Counted from the first letter of the stretch, positions 25,195 to 35,304 are shown. The stretch is DNA of 64,000 nucleotides from Deltaproteobacteria bacterium (GCA_016214955.1 JACRMN010000002.1:62001-126000); one strand, 5' to 3'. Made by a program: numbers and translations. The notes: a model not told the origin generated them from the sequence alone.

Positions 25195-27888
25195 ATGCAC
25201 TCGAACGAGGGCTCGATCGACGGGCTGGCCCGCGAGATCTTCGAGGGCTACCCAGCTCCCACGCTGATCGTGGACGCCGAGGCCCGCCTGCTCCTGGCGA
25301 ACCGGGCGGCGCGCGTGCTCTTCGACGCGGACGAGCCCGGCGCCCCGCTGCCGCCGAGCACCTGCGACGGGCTGCACTGCCTCCACGCCACCCCGGCGGG
25401 CGGCGGCGCCCAGGAGGCGTGCCGCCGCTGCGTGATCCGCGCCGCGGTGGCGTCCGCGGTGGGTTCGGGCGCGGTGCACCGGGTGCGCACGCAGGTGCCG
25501 GTGAGGCGCGTGACAGGGCCGGCCGAGTTCCGCCTGCTGGTCAGCACCTCGGCCATCCGGCACCAGGGGCAGACCCGCGTGGTCCTCACGCTGGAGGACG
25601 TGGGTGACGCCGAGCTCGAGGCCCAGGTCCTCCGGGCCGAGGACGCCCTGCGCAAAGCCCACGAGCGGGCCACCTCGCTGGCTCGCTTCCCCGAGGCCAA
25701 CCCCGATCCGGTGCTGCGGATCTCCGGCGGCCTGACGCTCTCCTACGCCAACGCCGCCGCGCTGTCGGAGCTCGCCGAGATGGGGCTGCGCCTGGGCGAG
25801 AGGGTGCCACCGGCCCTGGCCGCGGCGGCAACGCAGGCCCTGGCGGCCGGGCGGCGGAGCTGGGCGGAGGTGTGCGCCGGAGGCCGCACCTTCAGCCTGT
25901 CGCTCCTTCCCCTGGGAACGGAGGTCAACGTCTACGGGCAGGACGTGACCGACCGCAAGGGGGCCATGCTCCAGCTCGCGGCGGAGAAGGAGCGGCTGGC
26001 CGTGACGCTGGCCAGCATCGGCGACGCCGTCGTCGCCACCGACGAGCAGGGCCGCGTCACCCTGATGAACGGCGTGGCCGAGGAGCTCACCGGCTGGACG
26101 GCGGGGGAGTGCGCGGGAAGGGACGTCCACGAGATCTTCCGGATCGTCAGCGAGGAGACGCAGCGGCCGGTGGACAGCCCCGTCCGCATCGCCCTGCGCG
26201 AGGGGCGGGTCGTCGGGCTCGCCAACCACACCGCCCTGGTCCGCAAGGACGGCTCCCGGCGGCCCATCGCCGACAGCGCCGCCCCCATCCGCGGCGCCGA
26301 CGGCCGCGTCGGGGGCGTGGTGCTGGTCTTCCGGGACCAGACCGAGGAGCGGCGGGCGGAGCGCGCGCTCCGGGAGAGCGAGGCGCAGCTCAAGACCATC
26401 ATCGAGAACATGGCCGAGGGGCTGGTGGTCTCCAGCCTGGACGGGCAGCTCCTGCACTGGAATCGCGCCGCCCTTGCCATGCACGGGTTCACCAGCCTGG
26501 AGGAGTGCCGCCGCAACCTGGCCGAGTTCCCGGCCCGGTTCGAGCTCGCGGACACGGCCGGGAACCCGCTGCCGCTCGAGCAGTGGCCCATGTCGCGGGT
26601 GCTGCGCGGCGAGACCATCCGCGACCTCGAGGTCCGCGTCCGGCGCCGCGGGGAGGCGCGGAGCCGCACCTACGGCTACGGGGGCTCGCTGGTCCGGGAC
26701 CCGGAGGGGGTGCCGCTGCTGGGCGTGGTCACCATCCGCGACAACACCGAGCGCCTCCTGGCCGAGGAGGCGCTGCGGGAGGCAGACCGGCACAAGAACG
26801 AGTTCCTGGGCGTCCTCTCGCACGAGCTGCGGAACCCGCTGGCGGTGATCCGGGCCAACCTCGACCTGCTCCGCGGGGCCGCCCCCGCGAGCGAGGCCGC
26901 GGCGCACGCCACGGCGGTGCTCGACCGCCAGACCAGCCACCTGGGGCGGCTCATCGACGACCTGCTGGACGTCACCCGCATCTCCCACGGCAAGATCACC
27001 CTCTCGCGCGCGGTGGTCGACGTCCGGGTCATCGCCGAGCAGGCCTGCCAGGACCGGCAGTCCATCTTCCGGGAGCGCGAGATCCACCTGGCGGTGGAGC
27101 TCCCCGCCGAGCCCGCCTGGATCGACGCCGACCCCACCCGCCTGGCCCAGGTGATCGACAACCTGCTCCAGAACGCGGCCAAGTTCACGCCCCGCGGCTG
27201 CACCGCCTCGGTGGCGGTCGCGCTCGAGGAGGGCCAGGTCGCGATCCGGGTCCGGGACCAGGGCATCGGCATGGATCCGGGGGCCATCGCCCACATGTTC
27301 GAGCCGTTCGCCCAGGCGGAGCGCAGCCTGGCCCGGACCCAGGGCGGGCTCGGGCTCGGGCTCTCCCTGGTGAAGGGGCTGGTGGAGCTGCACGGCGGCA
27401 CCGTCGAGGGGCGGAGCCAGGGGCCGGGCAGCGGCTCGGAGTTCGTCGTCCTGCTCCCGAGGGTGGGGGCTCCGGCCGAGGCTCCCGCGCCCCGGACCCC
27501 CCGCGCGGCGCCGGCGGCCTCGCCTGCCCCCCGCACGGTGCTGGTCATCGAGGACAACCCCGACGCCCGCCAGGCCCTCGCAGACCTGCTGTGCCTCCGC
27601 GGCCACCGCGTCGAGGTCGCCGCCGACGGCAACTCCGGCATCGCCCGGGCGCGGGAGACGAGGCCCGAGGTGGTCATCTGCGACATCGGCCTTCCCGACA
27701 TGGACGGTTGCGAGATCGCCAGGACGCTCCGCGCCGACGCCTCCCTGCGAGGCACGCTCCTGGTGGCGCTCAGCGGGTACGCCCAGGGGCAGGACCGCGC
27801 CCGCGCCCTGGAGGCCGGCTTCGACGCACACCTGCCGAAGCCCGCTCCCATCGAGGAGCTGCTGGCGGTCCTGGGGAGCCGGGGCTAG
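25195..27888 (+). CDS. Multi-PAS hybrid sensor histidine kinase with receiver
   Basis: 897 residues, no transmembrane segment. Order: PAS-like domain 1 (about 10-125) carrying four cysteines (C57, C62, C76, C79), a degenerate PAS (about 155-255), PAS 3 (about 260-385; DAVVATDEQGRVTLMNGVAEELTGW), and PAS 4 (about 390-520; AEGLVVSSLDGQLLHWNRAAL). Then HisKA with VLSHELRNPL (H543), HATPase_c with NLLQNAAKFTPRG, DQGIGMD and GGLGLGLSLVKG, and a receiver with VVICDIGLPDMDG (D830). A full intracellular phosphorelay sensor; the cysteine-bearing PAS suggests a metal or redox input. Its stop codon shares the palindrome CTAG with the stop of the convergent reductase gene. Confidence 0.92.
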   Translation: MHSNEGSIDGLAREIFEGYPAPTLIVDAEARLLLANRAARVLFDADEPGAPLPPSTCDGLHCLHATPAGGGAQEACRRCVIRAAVASAVGSGAVHRVRTQVPVRRVTGPAEFRLLVSTSAIRHQGQTRVVLTLEDVGDAELEAQVLRAEDALRKAHERATSLARFPEANPDPVLRISGGLTLSYANAAALSELAEMGLRLGERVPPALAAAATQALAAGRRSWAEVCAGGRTFSLSLLPLGTEVNVYGQDVTDRKGAMLQLAAEKERLAVTLASIGDAVVATDEQGRVTLMNGVAEELTGWTAGECAGRDVHEIFRIVSEETQRPVDSPVRIALREGRVVGLANHTALVRKDGSRRPIADSAAPIRGADGRVGGVVLVFRDQTEERRAERALRESEAQLKTIIENMAEGLVVSSLDGQLLHWNRAALAMHGFTSLEECRRNLAEFPARFELADTAGNPLPLEQWPMSRVLRGETIRDLEVRVRRRGEARSRTYGYGGSLVRDPEGVPLLGVVTIRDNTERLLAEEALREADRHKNEFLGVLSHELRNPLAVIRANLDLLRGAAPASEAAAHATAVLDRQTSHLGRLIDDLLDVTRISHGKITLSRAVVDVRVIAEQACQDRQSIFREREIHLAVELPAEPAWIDADPTRLAQVIDNLLQNAAKFTPRGCTASVAVALEEGQVAIRVRDQGIGMDPGAIAHMFEPFAQAERSLARTQGGLGLGLSLVKGLVELHGGTVEGRSQGPGSGSEFVVLLPRVGAPAEAPAPRTPRAAPAASPAPRTVLVIEDNPDARQALADLLCLRGHRVEVAADGNSGIARARETRPEVVICDIGLPDMDGCEIARTLRADASLRGTLLVALSGYAQGQDRARALEAGFDAHLPKPAPIEELLAVLGSRG

Positions 27889-28628
27889 CGATCGCCGGGC
27901 GGAGGGGCCGGGATGCCGAGCTTCTCGCGCAGCTCCCTTGCCGTGAGGAGGCGCACGTACACCGGCGTGCCCCAGTCGAAGAGCCGAGCCCTGGCGAGCG
28001 GGCCCACCACCACCGGGTCGAAGCCGGCGTCCTTCACCAGGCGCGAGGCCACCTCCAGCGCCCCGGCGTCGTCGCCGGCGATGGGGATGCCCACCTTCTC
28101 GCCGGCCCGGTTCGACTCGCTCCCCAGGCTCTTCCAGCTGATGGCGTTGAAGGCCCGCACCAGCCTCACGCCGGGGAGGTACTCGGCCGAGGCCGCGCCG
28201 GTGCCGCGCTGGCGGTCCCTCTCCGCCATCTCGCCGTCTCGCTCCGGGTAGGGGTTGCCGGTGTCGAGCACCACCTTGCCGGCCCAGGCCTTCTCCAGCT
28301 CCTTCCCCACCTGCGGCGTCGCCCCGTAGGGCACCGAGAGCAGCACCGCCTCGCCGAAGGCCGCGGCCTCGGCCGGCGTCCCCACGCGGCAGCGCGGCCC
28401 CAGCTCCCGGCAGAGCGGCTGGAGCTTCTCGGGGTGGCGCGAGGAGACGAGCACCTCGTGGCCGGCCTTCACCCAGAGCGTCGCCAGGGTGCCGCCGATG
28501 CGGCCGGCGCCGACGATGCCGATCTTCATGGGTGCCGCGGCCTGGGCCCGGGTCGCAGGCGCGAGGAGCGCGGCGCAGAGCGCCAGGGCGGCGACGGGAG
28601 CGAGGGAGCGCGAGGTGGCGGACCGCAT
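27885..28628 (-). CDS. NADP-binding F420-dependent-oxidoreductase-like protein with signal peptide
   Basis: 247 residues. Residues 34 onward form a Rossmann domain: [26 protein letters not shown] with the GxGxxG nucleotide motif, SSRHPEKL as the likely NADP-phosphate pocket, [19 protein letters not shown] and AFNAISW. This matches the family of F420H2:NADP oxidoreductase-like reductases. The first 33 residues look like a Sec signal peptide ending RAQAAAP, which is odd for a nucleotide-dependent enzyme. This start (ATG at 28628) has GGGAGGT at ideal spacing. The internal ATG at 28529, which would give the cytosolic form, has no Shine-Dalgarno. Electron donor and substrate are unknown. Confidence 0.8.
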   Translation of the reverse strand: MRSATSRSLAPVAALALCAALLAPATRAQAAAPMKIGIVGAGRIGGTLATLWVKAGHEVLVSSRHPEKLQPLCRELGPRCRVGTPAEAAAFGEAVLLSVPYGATPQVGKELEKAWAGKVVLDTGNPYPERDGEMAERDRQRGTGAASAEYLPGVRLVRAFNAISWKSLGSESNRAGEKVGIPIAGDDAGALEVASRLVKDAGFDPVVVGPLARARLFDWGTPVYVRLLTARELREKLGIPAPPPGDR

Positions 28629-28759
28629 GGTGACCTCCCGGGGCGGCGTGCCCCGCCAACATGGCGCCGGCCCGGCGGTGGCGCAACCCGAACCCTCCCG
28701 CCCCTCGACCGGGCGCGCCCCGGCGTGCTACGAAGCGCCCCCTTCCCCGGCAGGCCCAC

Positions 28760-30391
<1,632 letters not shown>

Positions 30392-30492
30392 AGGTGTGTG
30401 TCGGCGCGGGTAGGCAGGGCCACCCACCGGGTCGAGCGTCACCAGACCTCGGTATCGTTGCCCGCGCCTGCCGCGGTAATGTGGGGTACCGA

Positions 30493-31188
30493 ATGGACCC
30501 GCAGGACCGCATCTGCGCCGCTCTCGACTTCGCCACCTGGCCCGAGGCCTCCGCCTTCGCCCGGGCGGTGGCGCCGGCCGTGGGCATGCTCAAGGTGGGC
30601 CTGGAGCTCTTCGCAGCCGAGGGGCCACCGGCGGTGAGGGCCGCCGCCGCCCTGGGCCGGCCGGTGTTCCTGGATCTCAAGCTCCACGACATCCCCAACA
30701 CCGTCGAGGGGGCGGCCCGGAGCGCCGCCGCCTCGGGCGCCGCGCTGCTCACCGTGCACGCCAGCGGCGGCCCGCGCATGGTGGAGGCGGCGGTGCGGGG
30801 CGCCGGCGCCAGGGTCCGCATCCTGGCGGTGACGGTGCTCACCAGCCTCGACGAGCCCCAGCTCCAGCGCATCGGCCTGGCCGGCCCGGCCGAGCAGGCG
30901 GTGGTGCGGCTGGCCCGGCTGGCGGTGGAGGCCGGGGCCGGCGGGCTGGTCTGCTCGCCGCTGGAGGTGGCGGCGGTGCGGGCCGCCGTGGGCCCGGGAC
31001 CGCTGCTGGTGGTGCCGGGCGTGCGGCCGGCAGGGGCCGCGCGGGGCGACCAGCAGCGCGTGGCCACGCCGGCCGAGGCCGTCCGGGCCGGCGCCGACGT
31101 GCTGGTGCTGGGCCGTCCCCTCCGCGACGCAGCGGACCCCGTCGCCGCCGCCCGCGCCGTGGCCGCGGAGATCGCGGGGGTCCGGTGA
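30493..31188 (+). CDS. pyrF: Orotidine 5'-phosphate decarboxylase
   Basis: Last step of de novo UMP synthesis. 231 residues, TIM barrel. The N terminus reads [14 protein letters not shown] with the first active-site Asp. KVGLELF provides the Lys, and [18 protein letters not shown] is the D-x-K-x-x-D catalytic signature, near residues 60-70. It ends with VVPGVRPAG and the phosphate-gripping [12 protein letters not shown]. Length is typical for the bacterial short form. ATG at 30493 with GGGG six bases upstream. A 6-bp inverted repeat (TCGGTA at 30449 and TACCGA at 30487) ends next to the start codon. The stop overlaps the GTG of the diguanylate cyclase gene by four bases. Confidence 0.95.
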   Translation: MDPQDRICAALDFATWPEASAFARAVAPAVGMLKVGLELFAAEGPPAVRAAAALGRPVFLDLKLHDIPNTVEGAARSAAASGAALLTVHASGGPRMVEAAVRGAGARVRILAVTVLTSLDEPQLQRIGLAGPAEQAVVRLARLAVEAGAGGLVCSPLEVAAVRAAVGPGPLLVVPGVRPAGAARGDQQRVATPAEAVRAGADVLVLGRPLRDAADPVAAARAVAAEIAGVR

Positions 31189-32072
31189 GCCGGCGCCCGC
31201 CCCGCCGCGCCGGCGCCGAGCCGGTGCCCTCCCTCTCCTCGGGCGAGACACTGCGCGAGCTGGTGCAGAACCTCCGCGAGGGCGTCTACATCACCCGCCA
31301 GGACGGCCGCATCCTCGACGCCAACCCGGCGATGCTGGAGCTCTTCGGCGTGCGCTCGGTGGAGGAGCTGGCGGCGCGGCGGGTGCAGCAGTGGCTCGAT
31401 CCGCGGGAGCGGGCCAAGGAGCTCGCCATCCTGCGGCGCGAGGGGGTGGTGCGGGACTTCGAGTTCACCATGCGCCGCCCCGGCGGCGAGAGCCGCACCC
31501 TCATCGACACCGCCTTCATGCGCCGCGACGCGCGCGGGCGGGCCCTCTACTACGGCATCCTCATCGACATCACCGAGCGCAAGCGGCTCGAGCGCCAGCT
31601 CCTCGACATGGGGCTGCGCGACCCGCTCACCGGGTGCTTCAACAGGCGCTACCTGACCACCTTCGAGCAGACGCGCCGGAGCCGGAGCTGGGCCTGCATC
31701 GTCCTCGATGTGGACGACTTCAAGGGCTACAACGACCGCTACGGCCACGAGCGCGGAGACCAGGTGCTGGTGCGCATGGCCCGCTTCCTCTCCGGGCTGT
31801 GCCGCGCCGAGGACGCGGTGGTGCGCCTGGGCGGCGACGAGTTCGTCATCCTCTTCGCGGGCGTGGGCGCGCGGGGCATCGACACCATGGCCCACCGGCT
31901 GCGCCGGCGGGCCCGGCGCAGCGGCCCCGTCCCCTTCTCCATGGGCTGGGCGGCGCGCTGGCGGGGCGAGCGGCTGGAGAGCACCATCGCCCGCGCCGAC
32001 GAGCGGCTGGTGGGCGTGCGGGTGGACGCCAACGCCTTCCGCGGCGAGCAGCGCCGGGCGCGCCGGCGCTAG
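31185..32072 (+). CDS. PAS-GGDEF diguanylate cyclase
   Basis: 295 residues, cytosolic. PAS domain at about 20-135 ([27 protein letters not shown] and the closing DITERKR). GGDEF domain at about 140-290 with intact active site RLGGDEF (216-220) and an intact inhibitory I-site RAED (207-210) at the standard five-residue distance. Conserved [12 protein letters not shown] opens the domain and [14 protein letters not shown] follows. It should therefore make cyclic di-GMP and be product-inhibited. The GTG overlaps the pyrF stop by four bases, so second-messenger synthesis is coupled to a pyrimidine gene. The convergent STAS gene shares the stop palindrome CTAG. Confidence 0.92.
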   Translation: MSRRPPRRAGAEPVPSLSSGETLRELVQNLREGVYITRQDGRILDANPAMLELFGVRSVEELAARRVQQWLDPRERAKELAILRREGVVRDFEFTMRRPGGESRTLIDTAFMRRDARGRALYYGILIDITERKRLERQLLDMGLRDPLTGCFNRRYLTTFEQTRRSRSWACIVLDVDDFKGYNDRYGHERGDQVLVRMARFLSGLCRAEDAVVRLGGDEFVILFAGVGARGIDTMAHRLRRRARRSGPVPFSMGWAARWRGERLESTIARADERLVGVRVDANAFRGEQRRARRR

Positions 32073-32362
32073 CTCTCCGCCTGCGCCCCGGCCGCCGGCC
32101 GCCCGTCCACCCCGAGGTGGCGCAGCAGGTTGACCTGGTGCAGCCGGAGCCCGCGCAGCACGATGTGCACGGCGTGGTTGCTCTGCCGGACCGTCCGCGC
32201 CAGGGCGCCCACCCCCAGGTCCTGGAACTCCACCACCTTGGTGAGGTCGATGGCCAGCACGCCCCCGGCGCGCACCAGGTTGAGCGCGTCCTGGACGCGC
32301 TGCGCCGCAACCAGATCGAACACGCCGTCGAGGGCCAGCACCAGCTCGTGCGTGAGAGCCAT
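32069..32362 (-). CDS. STAS-domain protein with substituted phosphorylation site
   Basis: 97 residues consisting of a single STAS (anti-sigma antagonist) domain. Beta strands VLALDGVFDL and VLAIDLTKVVEF lead to the loop FQDLGVGALAR at residues 46-56. In SpoIIAA-type proteins this position is D-S-S/T-G-L-G, with a phosphorylatable Ser; here it reads Q-D-L-G-V-G and has no Ser or Thr. The C-terminal helix (RGLRLHQVNLLRHLGVD) is shared with the protein at 22822-23166. The ATG at 32362 has GGAGGA at good spacing. It may bind a partner constitutively rather than by a phosphorylation switch (inference). It converges with the diguanylate cyclase gene. Confidence 0.75.
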   Translation of the reverse strand: MALTHELVLALDGVFDLVAAQRVQDALNLVRAGGVLAIDLTKVVEFQDLGVGALARTVRQSNHAVHIVLRGLRLHQVNLLRHLGVDGRPAAGAQAES

Positions 32363-32718
32363 GGCGAAATCCTCCGCACCGCGGCGTCCCGCACGCCGCC
32401 TCCGCACGCCCACGTCCCTGCGCTCGCGAGAGGCGCCGATGGTGCGCCTTCCGGTGCGGAGAAGGAAGCCGTCAAGGCGGGTTGCCTCGCCCGGGCGCGT
32501 CCAATCGCATAGGAGAAAAGGTGCGTGAATGTCGGCCCGGATGCCGGGCGGACCGGGCCCGGATCGGCTCCAGGCCGGGGACCGGAGGGGCCCGGATCGG
32601 GGACCCGGTCGAGGTCGGGGCGTCCCACGACCTCCCGATTGGCCGGTCACACCGGGTCCCGTAGGGTCTCGATCCCAGCGATTCCCTTGAACACTCGGAA
32701 GATCCACGGAGGGTAAAC
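32363..32718. other. 356-bp intergenic region with short GC repeats
   Basis: Lies between divergent starts of the STAS gene and the outer-membrane protein gene. It contains two exact copies of GGGCCCGGATCGG at 32555-32567 and 32588-32600, and a third partial copy (GGCCCGGAT) near 32534. No convincing small gene is seen. GGAGG at 32709-32713 is the ribosome-binding site of the barrel gene. The repeats could be regulator sites; nothing more can be said. Confidence 0.45.
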
Positions 32719-33339
32719 ATGCGGAAGCTCCTCGCGCTGCTCGCTCTGTCCGTCGTCGCGGCCCCGCTCGCAAGCGCCGATCAGTCCATCGCCATCAACG
32801 CCCGCGGCGGCGCCGCCAAGCCGTGGGGCGACTCGTCCAAGGGCTCCGCCATGACCGACTCGGTGGCCTGGGCCTTCCCGCTCCAGGGCGATCTGGCCTT
32901 CCGCTTCACCAAGAACATCGGCGTCGGCGCCTACATCCGCTACGCCCCCACCATGCTGGCCGACAACCTCGACAGCGCCTGCAAGGCCGCCGGCGGCTCC
33001 TGCAGCGCCACCGACCTCGGCTTCGGCGGCCTCGTCGAGTACCGGTTCGGCGAGCGGCTCGACGGCGGCGGCTGGCTGGGCCTGAGCCTCGGGTACGAGA
33101 TGGCCAAGACCAAGACCGCCGCCACCGGCGGGACCGCCACCGTCACGCTGAGCGGCTTCGAGGGAGGCGTGCAGGCCGGCTACGACTTCACCCTGGCGGC
33201 CCTCACCATCGGCCCCTTCGTGCACGCCAACGTCGGGCAGTTCAGCAAGCTCGAGGCTCCCGGCCAGAGCGGCAGCATCACCGACAAGGCGTTCCACGGC
33301 TTCTTCGGCCTGGGCATCCGCGTCGGCATCCTGCTCTAG
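32719..33339 (+). CDS. Outer-membrane beta-barrel protein
   Basis: 206 residues with a Sec signal (about residues 1-20, SVVAAPLASA). The mature part consists of alternating hydrophobic/polar strands with aromatic girdle residues (AFRFTKNIGVGAYIRYAP, LVEYRFGERLDGGGWLGLSLGYEM, GVQAGYDFTLAALTIGPFVHANVG). It ends in a hydrophobic strand FFGLGIRVGILL. The size suggests an eight-stranded barrel. Two Cys in a loop (CKAAGGSC) could form a disulfide. GGAGG precedes the ATG. The family is not recognised; role unknown. The gene is followed by a 267-nt stretch rich in GGTCG-type repeats. Confidence 0.72.
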   Translation: MRKLLALLALSVVAAPLASADQSIAINARGGAAKPWGDSSKGSAMTDSVAWAFPLQGDLAFRFTKNIGVGAYIRYAPTMLADNLDSACKAAGGSCSATDLGFGGLVEYRFGERLDGGGWLGLSLGYEMAKTKTAATGGTATVTLSGFEGGVQAGYDFTLAALTIGPFVHANVGQFSKLEAPGQSGSITDKAFHGFFGLGIRVGILL

Positions 33340-33350
33340 TCACCACCCTT

Positions 33351-33364
33351 CGGTCGCGGTCGGG
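33351..33364. repeat. Intergenic GGTCG-type repeat, copy d
   Basis: CGGTCGCGGTCGGG just after the barrel gene, followed by a small hairpin (CGCCCT-TCGCTC-AGGGCG, 33368-33385). Same family as the copies at 7591, 11606, 19881, 33401 and 40219. Confidence 0.45.
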
Positions 33365-33400
33365 TGGCGCCCTTCGCTCAGGGCGAGCGGAGAACGCGCG

Positions 33401-33425
33401 GCCGGGGTCGGGGTCGGGTTCGCCC
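33401..33425. repeat. Intergenic GGTCG-type repeat, copy e
   Basis: GCCGGGGTCGGGGTCGGGTT, followed by CGCCC, 37 nt after copy d in the same intergenic stretch. Matches copy b (11606) over GGGGTCGGGGTCGGG. Confidence 0.5.
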
Positions 33426-33480
33426 CCGCTCCGGCCTCGCCGCTTTCGGGGCCTGTGGCCCGCCGGTGCGCGCCCCTGGA

Positions 33481-33597
33481 GTGCGCTTCGAGAGCCTGGT
33501 CCGGGGCGGCCGCACCTACCGCTGCGCCCTCTGCCTACCGCGACCCGGACCTGCCGCGCTGGCTGCTGGCGCGGCGCCGGGGAGGGCGGTAGCCGCC
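33481..33597 (+). pseudogene. Possible decayed small zinc-ribbon-like gene
   Basis: One frame from 33481 reads VRFESLVRGGRTYRCALC; a +1 shift at about 33535 continues YRDPDLPRWLLARRRGGR and reaches a TAG. Joined, they would give a plausible basic C-x-x-C protein tail, but no intact start or frame exists, and the DNA upstream is GGTCG-type repeat. It may be a remnant broken by the repeat, or chance. Low confidence. Confidence 0.25.
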
Positions 33598-33606
33598 CGA
33601 GGGCGC

Positions 33607-34290
33607 TCAGCGCCCGGCGCGCCGCAGCAGCACGTAGAGCGCCCCGGCGCCGCCGTCCTGGGGGCGGGCGGTGGCGAAGGCCAGCACGTGCCGTCCGAAG
33701 CGGGCGGTGGCCAGCCAGGTGCGCAGCGCCTCCTTCAGCACCGGTACCTGGTCGCGGGAGTGCATGCCGCGGCCGTGGACCACCAGCACGCAGCGCTTCC
33801 CCTCGGACCGGGCTGACTTGAGGAACCGGTCCACCGCCTGCTTGGCCTCCTCGCGCGTGAGGCCGTGCAGGTCGACGTGGCCCTGCACCGCGTACTCCCC
33901 CTTGCGCAGCTTGCGGGCGATGCCGGCGTCGAGGCCCGCGGCGCGCCCCTCGATGAACTCGTCGGTGTCGGCGATGTCGAAGGGCGCCTCGCCGCTCACC
34001 AGCGCCCGGAGTTGATCGAGCGCCTCCAGGTCGGGGTGCCAGACCTCGCCGCTGCCCGGCCGGGGCGGCTGCGGCGCGGCCACCCCCATGCCCGGGTCCA
34101 TGCGCCGCACCCCGCTGGTCGCCTGGGCCCACAGGTCCGCTTCCGTGGCCGGGGCGGCAGGAATCGCCACTTCGTCCCGGGCCGGCCGGGGCGGGCCCTC
34201 GCCCGGGGCAGGGGTCGCGGTCGGCTTCTCCCGCTCCGCGAGCTTCTTCTTCAGCTCACCGAACGGATTGTGGAAGGGCTTCCGGGCCAC
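33607..34290 (-). CDS. Smr-domain protein
   Basis: 227 residues. The N-terminal 110 residues are proline/alanine-rich and probably disordered, after a short conserved-looking NPFGELKKKLAERE helix. The C-terminal Smr (small MutS-related) domain, about 140-225, has the hallmark DLHGLTREEAKQAVDRFL and VVHGRGMHS segments. It is followed by VLKEALRTWL and HVLAFATARPQDGGAGALYVLLRR. Smr domains are nucleases acting on DNA or stalled-ribosome mRNA; the DLHG and HGRG motifs are intact. The GTG at 34290 is preferred because the alternative ATG at 34317 would overlap the divergent CPXCG gene. No strong Shine-Dalgarno is seen. Confidence 0.85.
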   Translation of the reverse strand: MARKPFHNPFGELKKKLAEREKPTATPAPGEGPPRPARDEVAIPAAPATEADLWAQATSGVRRMDPGMGVAAPQPPRPGSGEVWHPDLEALDQLRALVSGEAPFDIADTDEFIEGRAAGLDAGIARKLRKGEYAVQGHVDLHGLTREEAKQAVDRFLKSARSEGKRCVLVVHGRGMHSRDQVPVLKEALRTWLATARFGRHVLAFATARPQDGGAGALYVLLRRAGR

Positions 34291-34315
34291 CTGCCGACTA
34301 TATCCAAGGCCCGAC

Positions 34316-34498
34316 ATGGACACCGAGATCCAGTGCCCGTACTGCGGCGAGTGGGTCACCATCTTCATCGACCCGGGCGGCGGGGAGCGCCAGACCTACG
34401 AGGAGGACTGCCCGGTGTGCTGCCGGCCCTGGGTGATCCACGCCGTCGAGGAGGAGCCGGGGGGCTTCGCCGTGGCGGTGGGGCGGGAGGACGCGTGA
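34316..34498 (+). CDS. CPXCG-motif small cysteine-rich protein
   Basis: 60 residues. It opens IQCPYCGEW (CPXCG motif), continues through a conserved TIFIDPGGGERQTYEEDC, and closes CPVCCRPWVIH. The two Cys pairs form a probable zinc ribbon. This matches the small Cys-rich CPXCG family found in many proteobacteria, which has no established function. It starts 25 bp from the divergent Smr gene, and AAGG lies upstream of the ATG. Probably a single-gene transcript. Confidence 0.85.
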   Translation: MDTEIQCPYCGEWVTIFIDPGGGERQTYEEDCPVCCRPWVIHAVEEEPGGFAVAVGREDA

Positions 34499-34619
34499 GC
34501 CGGCAGCTCGCAACGCTTCTTCACGCCCGCGTCGCAGCGCCGCAGCCCGGGCCGGGGAGAGTGGCGGACGACCGGCCCCGAGGTGCCCGTGGTCCCCCGG
34601 ACGTCCCCCTCCGTTCCTC

Positions 34620-34648
34620 TTGACAGATATATCGGCAAGATATATCTG
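34620..34648 (+). promoter_or_regulatory. Promoter overlapped by AT-rich PadR-type operator
   Basis: A consensus -35 TTGACA (34620-34625) is followed by a perfect 10-bp inverted repeat, CAGATATATC (34624-34633) and GATATATCTG (34639-34648), with a 5-bp spacer GGCAA. The right arm supplies TATATC (34641-34646) as a -10 at 15-bp spacing. This is a striking AT-rich patch in GC-rich DNA. Repressor binding would cover both promoter elements. The PadR gene begins 9 bp after the dyad, so autoregulation of the whole operon is the natural reading. The transcript would have almost no leader. Confidence 0.75.
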
Positions 34649-34656
34649 GGAGCGCC

Positions 34657-35304
34657 ATGGCGATCGCCCGGCTCCCCCGCGTCCGCGAGAACCGCACCCG
34701 CTACGTGGTGCTGGGCATGCTCTCCACCGGGGGCCCCATGACCGGCTACGGGCTGCGCAACAGCATCGCCGGCAGCGTCGGCAACTTCTGGCAGGAGAGC
34801 TACGGCCAGCTCTACCCGGCGCTGCGCGGCCTGGCGGCCGAGGGGCTGGTCACCAGCAAGACCTCGCCGGGCGCGCCCGGCCGCGAGGCCCGCATCTGGA
34901 GCATCACCGCCCGCGGCCGCGCCGAGCTGGCCCGCTGGCTCGAGCTGCCGCCGGCCATGGAGCCGGCCCGCAACGAGCTGCTCCTCAAGATCTACTTCGC
35001 CGGCGCCGTGGCGCCCGAGGTGACGCTCGCCAACCTGACCCGGGTCGAGAGCGCCGTCCGCGGCATGCTGGCCGGCTACCAGCAGCTCGACGCCCACTGG
35101 GAGGCCGAGACCGCCGGCCACCCCGACGCGCCCTACTGGCGCCTCACCCTCGACTTCGGCATGACCTTCGCGCGCACCGCCCTGGAGTGGATCGAGCGGG
35201 CCCGGGGCGTCGTGCGCGAACGCGGAAAGGCGCGCGCCGCGTCCCCGACCCGCAGCAAGCCCCAGGGGGCGAAGGCCGCCGCCCGCCCCGGAGGAACCCG
35301 ATGA
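34657..35304 (+). CDS. PadR-family transcriptional regulator
   Basis: 215 residues. The N-terminal winged helix (about 10-95) has RYVVLGMLSTGGPMTGYGLRN and FWQESYGQLYPALRGLAAEGLV, the PadR hallmark Y-x-x-L-x-x-L. APGREARIWSITARGRAELARWL forms the wing. The C-terminal helical dimerisation domain spans about 100-190, and a basic tail follows. PadR proteins sense phenolics or drugs and usually repress adjacent export genes. ATG at 34657 with GGGAG four bases upstream. Its stop overlaps the ATG of the ABC ATPase gene (ATGA), so regulator and transporter form one operon. The dyad at 34624-34648 is its probable binding site. Confidence 0.92.
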   Translation: MAIARLPRVRENRTRYVVLGMLSTGGPMTGYGLRNSIAGSVGNFWQESYGQLYPALRGLAAEGLVTSKTSPGAPGREARIWSITARGRAELARWLELPPAMEPARNELLLKIYFAGAVAPEVTLANLTRVESAVRGMLAGYQQLDAHWEAETAGHPDAPYWRLTLDFGMTFARTALEWIERARGVVRERGKARAASPTRSKPQGAKAAARPGGTR

